Below, in pieces: positions 10,409 through 21,153 of a stretch of 64,000 nt of DNA. Both the position numbers and the translations under genes were made by a program. Under the pieces are notes generated by a model. The model searched no databases and was not told the DNA's origin. It saw only the letters and a program-made list of their open reading frames with translations. Every line of letters begins with the position of its first letter. The stretch's first letter is position 1. Origin of the DNA: Cliona cf. orientalis (Eukaryota; Porifera; Demospongiae; Clionaida; Clionaidae); NCBI GenBank assembly GCA_963930775.1, contig OZ005689.1, positions 31,463,235 through 31,527,234 of the forward strand. The letters are read 5' to 3'.

Positions 10409-11727
10409 ATGACCATGGCTACTAGTGCTACGAGTGCATCATGGAGTGACAATGAAGTTAGAGCCCTGATAGCTGAGTGGTCTGAGGAAAATATTCAAGA
10501 TGAGCTGGAGGGAAGCACTAGGAACAAAGAATCTGATATATTTATGAAGATTGCAGCTGGCTTAAAGAAGCAAGGATATGCTCGTGATTGGAAACATTGC
10601 AGAGATAAGATAAAAAATTTTAAAACAGAGTACAAGAAAACCAAGGATCGTAGCAAAAGGACTGGAACTGGAAGAATCGTGTGCAAATTCTTTAAAGAAT
10701 TGGACGAAGTTCTTGGCCCACGTCCAGCTACTCAGCCAGCAGTACTATATGAGAGCTCTGCAGCTGTTCCTATTCCAGATGATCCTCCTGGAGATGATGT
10801 ATATACAAGTGATGGTAAATGATAGTCTGATAGATGTAATAAAAGTATTACGTAAGGGACTTTCATAAACACATTTGCATCACGCTTAATGTCAAGTTGG
10901 CGTTTGGGAAGGGGGGAGGTTGGCGTGTGACGTTACTATTATGTTGGTACTCGTAAATTTTATAAATTTTATAGTAATCTATTCACTGTTTCAACATTAA
11001 TTTTTTACAGTAGGGGGGTCTAGAGTTAAGACGTTAAGCTTGACATGAACCTGTTCGTGAATACCTTTCCTTACAATCTCAATTTCCTACAGAAAATGGC
11101 GAAAATAATGAGCAAGCAGACACTGGAGAGGACGCTACCATTCCAACCAGTGATGCAGCCTCTGCTCCGAATACTTCAGCATCCATCAAAAAGAGAATGA
11201 GGCTCATGAAGGTATATTGGGGAAAAGTCGATTGTCTTGCTCCTCCCCTATTTAGTTTAAAATTTAATCGGTAATGATAGTGTTGCTATAATACGTACTG
11301 AGGGTTTTGGGGGGGATTTCTACCAATTGCAATTTCCCCAAAAAATTTTTTTTATGCTATTCAACATTTATGATGTTTATTATTTCTCTTACAATTAGCT
11401 CAAGAAGTACAGATCAAGAACAAGAAAGAAGGAAAAGAAAAACATCGTTCAACAACCCTTGAACGGGCAGTTGGAGGAATAATGGAGCAGTTTATAAAGT
11501 ATCAGGAAGAATCAGAAAAAAGGATGCTGAAGTGGGAAGAGCAACGGATGAAAATGGAGGTAGAAAAGGAGGAAAAACAGTTAAGAGAAGAGCGTAAGTA
11601 TGAAGAAAGGATGTTTGATATGCTCGCCAAGGTTATGTCAACACCAGCATGTATGCCCCATATGTACAACCCACATCCAGGCTACAGTGCAACCTACGAT
11701 ACCACCCATGATCCATATGACATGTGA
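10409..11727 (+). CDS. Myb/SANT-like protein of the PIF/Harbinger element
   Basis: The second protein of PIF/Harbinger elements, which in studied members binds DNA and partners with the transposase. ATG 10409 (second ATG at 10415) opens a trihelix/SANT-like domain: WSDNEVRALIAEWSEE, ESDIFMKIAAGLKKQGY, RDWKHCRDKIKNFKTEYKK, FFKELDEVLGPRP. A donor at about 10813 (GATG/gtaaat) joins an acceptor at about 11093 in phase, giving the linker ENGENNEQADTGED. Another donor at about 11212 leads to a third exon after 11400. That exon encodes a basic block and a long charged coiled coil (QFIKYQEESEKRMLKWEEQ) to TGA 11727. The third-exon join seems one base out of phase (LKKYRS frame versus the LERAVGGIMEQF frame), so this copy may be frameshifted. 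Confidence 0.75.
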
Positions 11728-12081
11728 TCAACTACAGCATAATAATTATTATGGTCATGAACACAATCCATGACATTGTGCACGTGTATGTGCAGCTGCA
11801 AACACTTATAGCAATGTATTATCCTTATCAAGTTTTAATTATGATTATGACATGTACAATCATGTATACAAGCAGTATTTATTATCAGGAGACCAACTAT
11901 TATGAACATATTGCATATTATTATTATTTATGATACATACCGGGTAGTAATGGATGTATACCCTTGTTGCTGTTCTAACATTATTTTCGATCAGTTACGT
12001 TGGTGAGCAAAGTATTGCATTAGGCAGGTGCGAAATGAAGATGCGTCAGTGTTACTATCACTGTCGGTTGTCGCTGATCCA

Positions 12082-13169
12082 TCAGTCAGTCTCCGCAGCA
12101 TCTTGCAGCCAATCTTCATCAAATGTTTCATTGTGTACCTCACAAACATTGTGAAGTGTGCAGCATGCTGTAACTACATCAATCATGTTTTCCAATATTG
12201 TACTATTTCTTGTTAATAGGCACCGCCATCTTCCTTTCAACCTCCCAAATGCATTCTCCACAACCATTCTGGCTTTGCTATGTCTATAATTAAAGTATTC
12301 CTGATCCACTGTGAGATTAAAATTGTGCACAAAAGGCTTCATGAGCCATGGGAGCAAGGGGTATGCTGCATCACCTAGCATCACCACTGGAATATCTGTT
12401 CCTTGAATGCGCTTTTGAGGAGCAGGGAAGAACAAGTTTCCACTCTGACCTTTACGATGAAGTGCAGAGTTTGCAAATACACGGGCATCATGAACCTTTC
12501 CTGGCCATCCTACATAAATATCTGTAAATCTATACAGATGATCAACCATAGCTTGTATGATAATAGAATGAAAGCCTTTTTGATTGAAATAGTCAGTATG
12601 AAACTCTTGAGGTGCTATTATTGGAATATGACTTCCATCAATCGCTCCTCCACACTGAGTAAAGCCCCATTTGTGCTCAAAACCATTTATCACTTCTTTT
12701 AAGTTGTTACCAGATGGAATTCGTATATACTTTGGTGCGAGTATTGTAGTTATTGCCATACAAACTTCTTTATTGATCACACACACAGATCCTTTGGAAA
12801 CACCAAACAGGTGGCCAATCGTGCGATAATCTGCGTTGCTAGCTAAGCGCCAAAGAGTAATTGCCACCCTTTTTTCAACTGGGATTGCTTTACGTAATTT
12901 AGTATCCTGTTTTCTATGTATGGTCTCAGTTCATTACAAACATATAGGAATGTTTCCTGTGTCATTCTAAAATTCTCAATCCATTCCCTATGGGTAAAAG
13001 TACCCAAAACGATGTTATCATACCAATCACTGCCCCTTTCTTTCATCCAAATAGTTCTCACCATAGAAGATACATTGAAACTGGCAATTGTCATGACTAT
13101 TGCCATAACAAGAAGTAGTCGCTCCATTGACTGCTGCTGGTAGAATTGTTGAAGCCTCTTTCTCTGCAA
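12082..13169 (-). pseudogene. PIF/Harbinger DDE transposase (DDE_Tnp_4), one-base frameshift
   Basis: Cut-and-paste transposase of PIF/Harbinger type. The N-terminal part (13169 to about 12910) has WIENFRMTQETFLYVCNELRP. At about 12908-12913 the frame changes by one base and continues as KLRKAIPVEKRVAITLWRLA. The catalytic region shows GGAIDGSHIPI (first D), the GWPGKVHDARVF block, GDAAYPLLPWLMKPF (second D) and HSKARMVVENAFGRLKGRW (E). It ends at TGA 12082 after DWLQDAAETD. A further in-frame TAG lies upstream of 13169 in the KAY.EKKE stretch, so the true start (ATG near 13270) is also uncertain. Apart from these lesions the core is full length. Confidence 0.88.
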
Positions 13170-13457
13170 CTGCTTCTGCTTAGCTATCCTACGATGCTTG
13201 CATTCCTTCTTTTCCTAGTATGCTTTAGCAAGTACAGCAGCAATAACTTTTTCTCCATTGCAGATCCTCCCACTGTACATATGGCACAGTTCTGCAGCTG
13301 CCAACAATCAATTTGTAGTTTAACCCCCCAAGGTCACGTGTTGCGTTTACACTACTACAAGGTTAAACCACTAATAGTCTGGACAGGTTAAAAGCGGTTT
13401 ACGTTGAAGCGGTTTAGCTAAACCAGTTTAGCTCTGTATAGTGTAAACAAGGCTTTA

Positions 13458-13881
13458 GTTAAACTTAATTTTGTTCTTCTTTATAATACTATTGATATTG
13501 TATGAATTTGTACGAATTTTTTTGTTAACTGACTGATAATTGGGGCTAAATAATCTTGTACTTATTACAAGCTAAATCACACCATAAGCTAAAAGAATTA
13601 CAACTTGTAATTAACAAATAAGATCATATTTATATGGGGGAATTCATGTTAGTCTGGTGTGCAAAATTCTTATGAATGTCATTAACATTTCATTCTCATT
13701 GACCTTATTTACCTTACCGAATTGAAGAAGCTTGCCAAACTTTGTCGATCATTTTTGGACTTTATGATAGTCCAATGCAACAATCAGTATTATAATCATT
13801 AATCTTGTACACTAACGTTAGTCAGTAGCATTGTTTTTGTTGATAAAATTAATAATGCAATAATATGCAATAAGACAAAAA
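13458..13881. other. AT-rich spacer
   Basis: AT-rich DNA between the PIF/Harbinger element and the next miniature element. I see nothing coding or repetitive in it. Confidence 0.5.
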
Positions 13882-13883
13882 TA

Positions 13884-14247
13884 CCGTATTCGCTCGATCA
13901 GACGGCGCTCTCGAATTGTCGCTGCACCTCCGGAAGCGTTGAACGAAATAGTGGCCGCTCTCGAATAGTAGCCGCGCCACGCCTACTATTCGAGAATACC
14001 AGCATGTGGACATGCCTCGCGACTCGTTTTCGATGGTAGTTACATGATAAACAGTCTAGAACAAGTTCTAACCTTCTACATCAGCAAAGGGGCAGAATCT
14101 CCTAGATCAGCAGTATCAATCGACCGTTTCTCTAAGGATTGCCTCTGGCAGCTACTGGTATTAATAAACGCCGCTCTCGAATAAACGCCACACAAACTCG
14201 GGCGGTGAAATAAATAGTAGCCGCGGCGTTTGATCGAGCGAATACGG
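13884..14247. mobile_element. Miniature inverted-repeat element, family M2 copy 1 (TA target)
   Basis: The ends CCGTATTCGCTCGATCA (13884) and TGATCGAGCGAATACGG (14247) are perfect inverted repeats flanked by TA on both sides, a Tc1/mariner-type target. Internal CTCTCGAATAGTAGCCGC words repeat in both orientations. There is no coding region. An inverted copy lies at 19628-19970. Confidence 0.92.
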
Positions 14248-15196
14248 TAGGTGGCTCACTCAGCAAGGCGGGCGGTTGACGGGAAACTAAAGTCTCAATT
14301 GGTGTGGCATTACCTACAGAATGAGCGATATTATTTTGTGAGGAGGCTGCATCAGGTTAAGACCACTGTGAGTGTGTTTCAGCCAGGTATGGTGTGAGTG
14401 CTGGTCATTGTAAACATGCAACTATATACTGTATTAATACTATATGTGACCCGCTATGGAAAAACCGACCACTCGCGATTTTTTATGAAATTCGCGTTTT
14501 GGGTATGGATCGACGCAGAATTTAGTGTAGAGTTCAACGGTCCAAGAGCTAGGCTCTAAAAATTTTCCTAAGCCGAGTTATGGCCAAAAAATTGTACAAG
14601 GGTCACCCGTGCCTCAGTTCACAATTTTTTGAGAAACGGAGCGTTTTGTACGTACATAGCTCAACGTTCAATGTTTCTGTATACGCTCCGTATCATACCG
14701 CGTGGTTAGCTGACTAATGGATTTGCCGGGAAAGAGATGAATGAGGGATACGCCAGGTCTGGCCGTGTAAAGGAGTGAAAAGAACGCCAAAAGGTACGCT
14801 ATCTAAGTTTAGTTAGATCTTTTGTGTAGCTTACCTGGGTGTGGTTCTTCATAGGTCCTTGGCAGGACAGGTGATGTTTTACACCAAAACAGTTTACTGG
14901 TACCTGTAGCTTATTGTTGAAATTCAGTTCTGTTGTATTTTGAGAAGCTGAACCACGCTGACAGTTTATTGAGTGTACTATAGAAGTGGTTTAAAACGTT
15001 CTGCGCTAGCGCACGGTATATTTAAAGCCGTAGCCTATGATGACTTTACTCCTTCAGGATTGCTAGGGTACCCCTTGGTTGAGGGGCCTGGATAAGTCTT
15101 TATTGAGGTAGAAACACAAAAAGACAGCAACAAACATGGTGAGTAGGTGCATGTGTGAGTGTAAAAGTAAACTACTGTATGTGCATGATACAAAAA
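14248..15196. other. Non-coding stretch with a partial GTGACCC repeat end
   Basis: From 14447 (GTGACCCGCTATGGAAAAA) there is a block resembling one end of the 5322-type miniature element, but no matching inverted end was found. The rest holds no recognisable gene. It is probably the 3' flank of the reverse-strand gene ending at 15197. Confidence 0.4.
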
Positions 15197-16178
15197 TTAT
15201 TTTTGTGGGCAAGTGCGAGCATTATGCCCTGGTTGCCGACAGTGTCCACAAAGTCTTGGCCGCTTAGAAGCCGGTGGCTCATCACTATCAGCGGTAGTAG
15301 TAAAAGTAGTGGTGGTGGTGGTGGTGATACAGGTAGGAGGCGGAGTAGGTGGCGTTGGCGAACGGGAGGGAGAAGGGTCTACAGACGGTCCGCCAGGCCG
15401 TGGGCACGTGGTATCCTTCAAGTGATCAGGGCAAAATTCCCTGATCTTCTCGTACAGATACCACTGCCGCTGTAGAGGGAGTCCTGAGGGTGGGAGGACA
15501 GGGGGTAGCTGGTCTGCCTGGGGCTTCCAGTTTGCATCCTTGAGGATACTCCTCTTCACTTCCGTATCTCCAGCTCTCTCCTTCACGAAGATGAAGCCAG
15601 GCGAAGAAGATGAGAAGCGCAGATGGTGAAGCTTCTTGATGCCTTTCACCTTAGTGCAGAACTGGGAGAAGTACTCCTGCCAGTTGTAGGTGGTGACGAC
15701 AACACTCCCATCCTCCAGTCCTGTTGGCTGAGCGATGTTAACAGCTGCCGAGTCATTGACCACACTACAGAGATCACTGAGGCCTCCCACCTTCGTCCGT
15801 CGGTACTTCTTCAGAAGTCCAAAGCACCAATCTGGACTAAACTTTGTGTGCCCCGGGATCATGAAGGATAGTGTGATCTCTGAGTGCTGCTTGGTCATGA
15901 CTCTCCACAACAGGTACTGGACCATGATGGCGTTCTTGTTCTGCCCACCACAGTTGTCGGCGTGCAGGTGTACTGTCTCCTCGCCCAGCCCATGGTGCAC
16001 AAAGAAATGGTGGAGCATGCTTACGACGGCATTGGAGCCCTTCCCCATGTCGACAGCCTCGTCGATCAAGTAGTTCACCTGTCAGGGGAGGGACTCACAA
16101 CACACACCGAAGATGGCACACTTCCGGGGAGTCAGGAAGTACATTGGGCCGGGGTAGAGAGGATCGACAAATCGAGAT
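15197..16178 (-). pseudogene. 'HADNCGGQNKN' (DUF7869-like) family protein with zinc knuckle, stop codon
   Basis: Belongs to a family recurrent in sponge and fungal genomes that I associate with DUF7869. Its HADNCGGQNKN and GHTKFSPDWCFG blocks suggest an RNase H-like DDE core, but function is unproven. Reading from about 16178: QPSLSESRFVDPLYPGPMYF, TPRKCAIFGVCCE, then an in-frame TGA (about 16080, CGA expected), then VNYLIDEAVDMGKGSNAV and the remaining core. The C-terminus is Pro/Ser/Thr-rich with a run of threonines and ends in a CCHC knuckle (CGHCRQPGHNARTC). The N-terminal half is missing. The promoter-type repeat (16424-16884) lies just upstream. The TGA is consistent with C-to-T decay at a CpG. 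This copy is therefore both 5'-truncated and stopped. Confidence 0.7.
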
Positions 16179-16423
16179 TCTGACAAAGAAGGCTGCTGGG
16201 TTTAGGCTGCCCAGGCAGATGTCTTTTCCATTTATGCTGACTGCTGAGGAGCCTCTTGATACCTAGCTCACTGTATAGCGCTCAGCTCGCACTGGCCTAG
16301 TGAATGAAGCTATAGTTAGCTCGAGCGGGAAAGCCTGGCGCCTAGAACTGAGCGCGAGTATCTGATCTGAGCAGTGAACTAGCGACATTGTAGCTGCATC
16401 GCGCGGGCTGCGCCCTGACCATA

Positions 16424-16884
16424 GTCACATGATTTCACCATGGCAACACATTCCAAGCATGTGCATTATACGACAAAATTGTGTATCAGACACACCCATT
16501 AGTTAATGCGCCGTACACACCCACCATTACGTATAACTGTCGAGATAACGCCAAACTAACGAGTCATGGACCTGCGCGCTACAAAATAGAGTGGATTTAT
16601 ACAAGAACTAAGGTGAGTGGTCCAGACAGTCTTGAGTTAGCCCTGATAATGAAAAAGAAAGAAAGATTGAGAAATGGCCATTTTTTAACATCTGGTTCTG
16701 GCGTGTACAATTGATTTGATGAATGGTCTTCGTCTTATTAGATAGATAATTTGCTGGAGATTCCGATTTTCACACTTAGAAATTTTACAAATTTACCAAT
16801 TTTGAGATATTTTGGAATTTGTAATGTATTACATATATGGCATATCCGGGTCATCCCTACTTATAGTCTACCGACTCTATAATA
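16424..16884 (-). repeat. Dispersed repeat, copy B (inverse of 3226-3715)
   Basis: Reverse-strand counterpart of 3226-3715, ending in TAGTCTACCGACTC. It lies about 250 bp upstream of the reverse-strand gene at 15197-16178, and its TATAAATCCACTC is placed like a promoter. Confidence 0.7.
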
Positions 16885-17751
16885 CATACAGTACTCTAAA
16901 CCTGTAATAATAATGTACATTAATTACAAGGGGAATCTATTATACAAGAGAGCTACTTTATCTCGAATTCCAGTATATACCCATCACTGAAATAGGTGCT
17001 AGACAGATATTATAGTAATTAAGCTCACTCACCGTACCTGCATTAATATATTATTGTTATAATACCATATTATCGTGTTGCTTTTAATGTTAAAATTAAT
17101 CAATATACAATAATAAGTACTATTATTATACAGCAACAAATAGCTCTGAAGACGACAATTATTAATTTGCAAAGAGTGCCACTAAAAATTAATAAACACG
17201 TTTGACCACCTCGTCTTTAATTTCTATCAATATTCATACAAAAAGCAAAATATTGGCATGTGGAAATTGTGGGTTAATCAGTCAACATTGTATTGTACAG
17301 ATGAGTGGATGTGGTGACGATTGGATGTAAGGAAGTGACTCTGGTATAATAATAATATAATAGTTACCCATGCATCTCTATTGTAATGGCAAATTTCAGG
17401 ATGATTTAGTGTGTGTGTGTGTGTGTGCAGCTACATGTGAATATGAACTGTGTCAGCATGATAAATCTAGTGTGAACTTCAGTATAATTATTGTGAAGAG
17501 GTCTAATTTTGTTACACAATAAATTTTAAAAGTTGACCTTAAGGAATTTGTTGAGTACTGGATTGAGGCAGTTCAATCTTGATATGATTTACATGATCAT
17601 AGGTCATGCATGGTTCAAGCATGTCATTAGAGAAATGAATATTAAGAGGGTGGATGAGCCTGGTTTAAACTAGTGAGGAAAGTTTATGATTATGAGCTAT
17701 TAAATTTCATATAATGGGCCGTGGCATAACACCAGTGTATTATGGATATCA
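16885..17751. other. AT-rich spacer
   Basis: AT-rich sequence with a short (TG)n run at about 17411. I see no gene or structured repeat. Confidence 0.5.
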
Positions 17752-18165
17752 CCGTATCCTCCCGAAAATAAGCCCCACCCCTCTTTTTGCAGTAGACATG
17801 ACCTAGACTGGGGAGGGGGCTTATTTTCGAATATGCACTTTCCCTCGAATATAAGCCCCCCCCCCCCCCCCCCCCCCTTGGCCAGTGGTTTACTAGCTGT
17901 TGCATATAGCTAAGAGCGGCAGCGAGATGACCTGTCAAGTAGACGGCAACAAACGACGATCGGCGGTGGGGAAAGGACTTGTTGTTCCGTGTGTGTACAT
18001 CTTCAGAGGAAAGCAAAAGCATCTTGACTGGCTCATAAGTGTCTTCGCCAAGCTAGAAGTGCCATCATAACAGGATGACTTCAAAACAGACTTTCTAACG
18101 CCACCACCATTATAGCTATAAAAGATTCCTCTTTGAAGTGACATCGTTCTCAGTTGCTCTGCATG

Positions 18166-18902
18166 AATAAACGAAGATTCTTTTCGGACAACTTAACTGT
18201 TAGGTAAAACTTGCCGACTTTTCGACTAGATGCTCTAGTCATCCTCAGGGCAAAAGTGAAGCGAGGTGCGAAAAGGGTGGTGCTCTTATAGGCGTGGCTA
18301 CTGCGCTCGCGCGCCCATGCGGCCGGGTGCAGAGGGTGGAGCGCCGGCGCGATTAGCGCTAGCGCGGTTGCCTCCGCCCCCTAGTTTCTTCATCGCCGCG
18401 ATCCAACAGCCTGGTAGCTCGTAGCCCCCGTCTCGATTAAGCCTGTTGTTTGCCGGGGTCTTCTCGATGTGCAAGGCTTCCTTTACCTTTAGCTGTCCCA
18501 ATCCACTTGATGTTGCAACATCAAGTGGATTGGGACGCAACCAGAGTGCTGGGCAGGGCCGCCAGACCTGTCCAGCTAAAGGTAAAGGAAGCCTTGCACA
18601 TCGAGAAGACCCCGGCAAACAACAGGCTTAATCGAGACGGGGGCTACGAGCTACCAGGCTGTTGGATCGCGGCGATAAAGAAACTAGGGGGCGGGGGCAA
18701 CCGCGCTAGCGCTAATCGCGCCGGCGCTCCACCCTCTGCACCCGGCCGCATGGGCGCGCGAGCGCAGTAGCCACGCCTATAAGAGCACCACCCTTTTCGC
18801 ACCTCGCTTCACTTTTGCCCTGAGGATGACTAGAACATCTAGTCGAAACGTCGGCAAGTTTTACCGAACAGTTAAGTTGTCCGAAAAGAATCTTCGTTTA
18901 TT
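18166..18902. repeat. About 740-bp palindrome of two inverted Penelope-like 3' tails
   Basis: The sequence reads nearly the same on both strands about a centre at 18515/18516 (TGATGTTG/CAACATCA). The right arm has about 40 extra bases near the centre. Each arm encodes the same C-terminal piece, with VKEALHIEKTPANNRLNRDG and GYELPGCWIA, and then a 3' untranslated part with a hammerhead-like fold. The piece resembles the end of the GIY-YIG domain of Penelope-like retroelements (from memory). AGATTCCTCTTTG at 18123-18135 and 18904-18916 looks like the target duplication. Two head-to-head truncated copies fit the known habit of Penelope-like elements to insert as inverted partial dimers. Confidence 0.8.
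18820..18850 (+). ncRNA. Hammerhead-ribozyme-like motif in the Penelope-like tail
   Basis: CTGAGGA, one base, a 7-bp stem GACTAGA/TCTAGTC with loop ACA, then GAAAC follows the core order of a hammerhead (CUGANGA, stem II, GAAA). The extra base between CUGAGGA and the stem is unusual, and I cannot confirm stems I and III. The mirror arm carries the same fold on the reverse strand near 18210-18240, there with GAAAAG. A copy at 27496-27525 has a different but still paired stem. Confidence 0.45.
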
Positions 18903-19072
18903 CAGATTCCTCTTTGTACTCATAGTTAATTGAAGGGCGGGGTTACGTACGTACGTTCGCGCTCGCGTGCACGTCTACTTGGTGGGAGGGGGGCTTGTAA
19001 TCGAGGCAAACGTACTTGTGCAAGAACTTGAGGGTCAAAGAGGAGAGGGGGCTTATTTTCGGGAAGATACGG

Positions 19073-19627
19073 TACTATTATAGCTAAAATGGATGAGATT
19101 CCGCCCGAGTGGAACTTTATTGTGTCATTAACAGAGGATGAAGTGACACAATTATTATAATATTATGGTGAGGTCTCTGAATTGATCTGGGAATGAAATG
19201 TGTATGTGTATGTGTATGTGTATGTATATGTAATACAATAATAATTATATAAACTATAGGTGATAATCCAAGAGAGCCAGAGAGGGTAGGCAGGAGTACT
19301 AGTGTGGAGATGAGTATGGTATTATTAAATTTTGATTAGTGATTGTGTTTAATAATAATTATGTTTATATTGTACCATCTAGGGGAAAGAGAAGGGAAAC
19401 AAAGAGTAGAGAAGAAGAAATAGCTACAAAGAAATTTCAATGTCATTGTGATAATTGGATAATTATGTTCAATTGTAGTTCCTAATGTGCTGTTTAAAAT
19501 CTTAGCCCATCTTAGGAATATTATTGCTATTAAGAATCATTACTAACCCTGGGTGCATGCGCAAGAGTTATGATAGTCTGTGTGTATTTGTAAATCTGTT
19601 ACCAAGGTAATTAAGTGTTACATAGCT
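19073..19627. other. AT-rich spacer with TGTATG microsatellite
   Basis: Contains a (TGTATG)n-like run at about 19198-19232 and otherwise AT-rich sequence with no recognisable gene. Confidence 0.5.
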
Positions 19628-19970
19628 ACTGTATTTATTTCACCGCCCGAGTTTGTGCGGAGTTTATTCGAGAGCGGCGTTTATTAATACCAGTAGCTGC
19701 CAGAGAGGCAATCCTTAGAGAAATGGTCGATTGATATCGCTGATCTAGGAGATTCTGACCCCTTTGCTGATGTAGAAGAAGGTTAGAACTTGTTCTAGAC
19801 AGTTTATCGTGTACCTGCCATCGAAAACGAGTCGCGAGGCATGTCCACGTGCTGGTATTCTCGAATAGTAGGCGTGGTGCGGCTACTATTCGAGAGCGGC
19901 CACTATTTCGTTCAACACTTCCGGAGGTACGGCGACTATTCGAGAGCGGCGTCTGATCGAGCGAATACGG
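19628..19970. mobile_element. Family M2 copy 2, inverted and 5'-truncated
   Basis: Reverse complement of 13884-14247. The end TCGAGCGAATACGG at 19970 is intact and followed by TA. The opposite end lacks the terminal repeat and begins at TACTGTATTTATTTCACCGC. High similarity to copy 1 is seen throughout. Confidence 0.88.
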
Positions 19971-20599
19971 TATATAGTTTGCAAGTCTATAGTGGAGTCT
20001 TATAAGGTTCATTACGGCATTTGAAATGTGTGCATTTTGCTGAAAATGCTTTGTTTCATAGTGATAGTTATAATTAATGTAACTCATCGCCGGTGATAGT
20101 ATAGGCTATCAACTACACTTTTTTTTTCGTTTGGTGCACTAGTCTCTGTTGATCTGGCATGTATATGTGGTACTGGTTAGGCATTGGTACGAATTTAACC
20201 ACTGCAGAATATGCAGGGTCAGATACAATCATATTATTTAGGATATGCATTCCCAAAATCACAAGATCGACCAAAGTGGTAATATAATAACATTATTATA
20301 CTGTGAAAAAATCTGTCGTATTTATCAGTGGTTGAAATTTGTGTGGGTGTGTATATTGTTATGTAGTGTTGCATAACACAAGCCAATTCACTTGTGCAAG
20401 GTATTGAGTTAGGAGAACCTTTAGGACTTCTGTTTGTAGGTATAGTGGAGGGAAAAAAACCTTTGATAGTCTATTCAGGAGTCACGAAATTAAATCATAG
20501 TTCATAAGATTTATACTAGTTAAATGCTCACTCAATGGTGATCTCTGTTGAACATTTCCGCATGAAATGTGGAATGTGGTCATACTATTGCTATATATA
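19971..20599. other. Non-coding spacer
   Basis: AT-rich DNA without recognisable coding or repeated content. Confidence 0.4.
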
Positions 20600-21153
20600 A
20601 CAAGTATAAAAAACAATTGAATAAAATTGAAGGTTGAAGTAGGGATGACAGTGCTAAAAAGTACACAAACAAGATTTGTAGGGATAACGTATCACATCCA
20701 CTATACATCCTTACGCTTGCTTTTCTCGTTTATCATGATCAAAGAATACCCACATTGATAGCAATGACCTTCGAAGTTGGCACCTATTATAGATGTGCAT
20801 CAACCTGATAGTGCTAGAAAATATACCCTTTGAAGTGTTCTTGACTTCATGCTTGTTGGAGAATTTCATGTTGTCCGGATCCCCTAGCCTAGCTCATCCC
20901 CAGACCACTCGGGGAGCCTATAATTATACAGGTCATTGAATATTTATGACTTGTGAAAGGGATACTCAATTAATTTACCTCTGTGCATGTGGGAGAAGAT
21001 AATTTTATGCTGTCCCCTTAGCTACTCCAAAAGCAAGCGTAGGGATGTATAGTGGATGTGATACGTTATCCCTACAAATCTTGTTTGTGTACGTTTTAGC
21101 ACTGTCATCCCTATTTCAACCTTCAATTTTATTCAATTGTTTTTTATACTTGT
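20600..21153. mobile_element. Family M1 copy 2, 554 bp
   Basis: The arms ACAAGTATAAAAAACAATTG and GTAGGGATGACAGTGC, plus AACAAGATTTGTAGGGATAA, are inverted at the far end (21030-21153). The centre (about 300 bp) differs completely from copy 1 at 4230-4604, so only the arms are conserved between the copies. Confidence 0.9.

Larger units (their letters stand above)
10145..13457. mobile_element. PIF/Harbinger DNA transposon, near complete
   Basis: The ends are inverted repeats: TAAAGCCCTGTTTACACTA at 10145 against TATAGTGTAAACAAGGCTTTA at 13457. Both sub-terminal regions are rich in AAACCGGTTT/AAACCGC words in both orientations. Inside are the two genes expected of this superfamily in convergent order, a Myb/SANT-like gene (+) and a DDE_Tnp_4 transposase (-). 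The usual 3-bp TWA target is present at each end (TAA and TTA) but the two are not identical. Confidence 0.9.
17752..19072. mobile_element. Miniature element with CCGTATC(C/T)TCCCGAAAA ends, invaded by a palindrome
   Basis: The left end CCGTATCCTCCCGAAAATA (17752) and the right end TATTTTCGGGAAGATACGG (19072) are near-perfect inverted repeats followed by AAGCCCC-rich sub-terminal sequence (AATAAGCCCCCC occurs twice on the left). The original element is only about 550 bp. The rest (18136-18903) is a later insertion bounded by the 13-base direct repeat AGATTCCTCTTTG. TA flanks the right end only. Confidence 0.8.

Noticed and set aside
18298..18770. Two near-identical 106-residue frames on opposite strands
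   Set aside because: Not a duplicated gene pair; both come from the arms of one palindrome.
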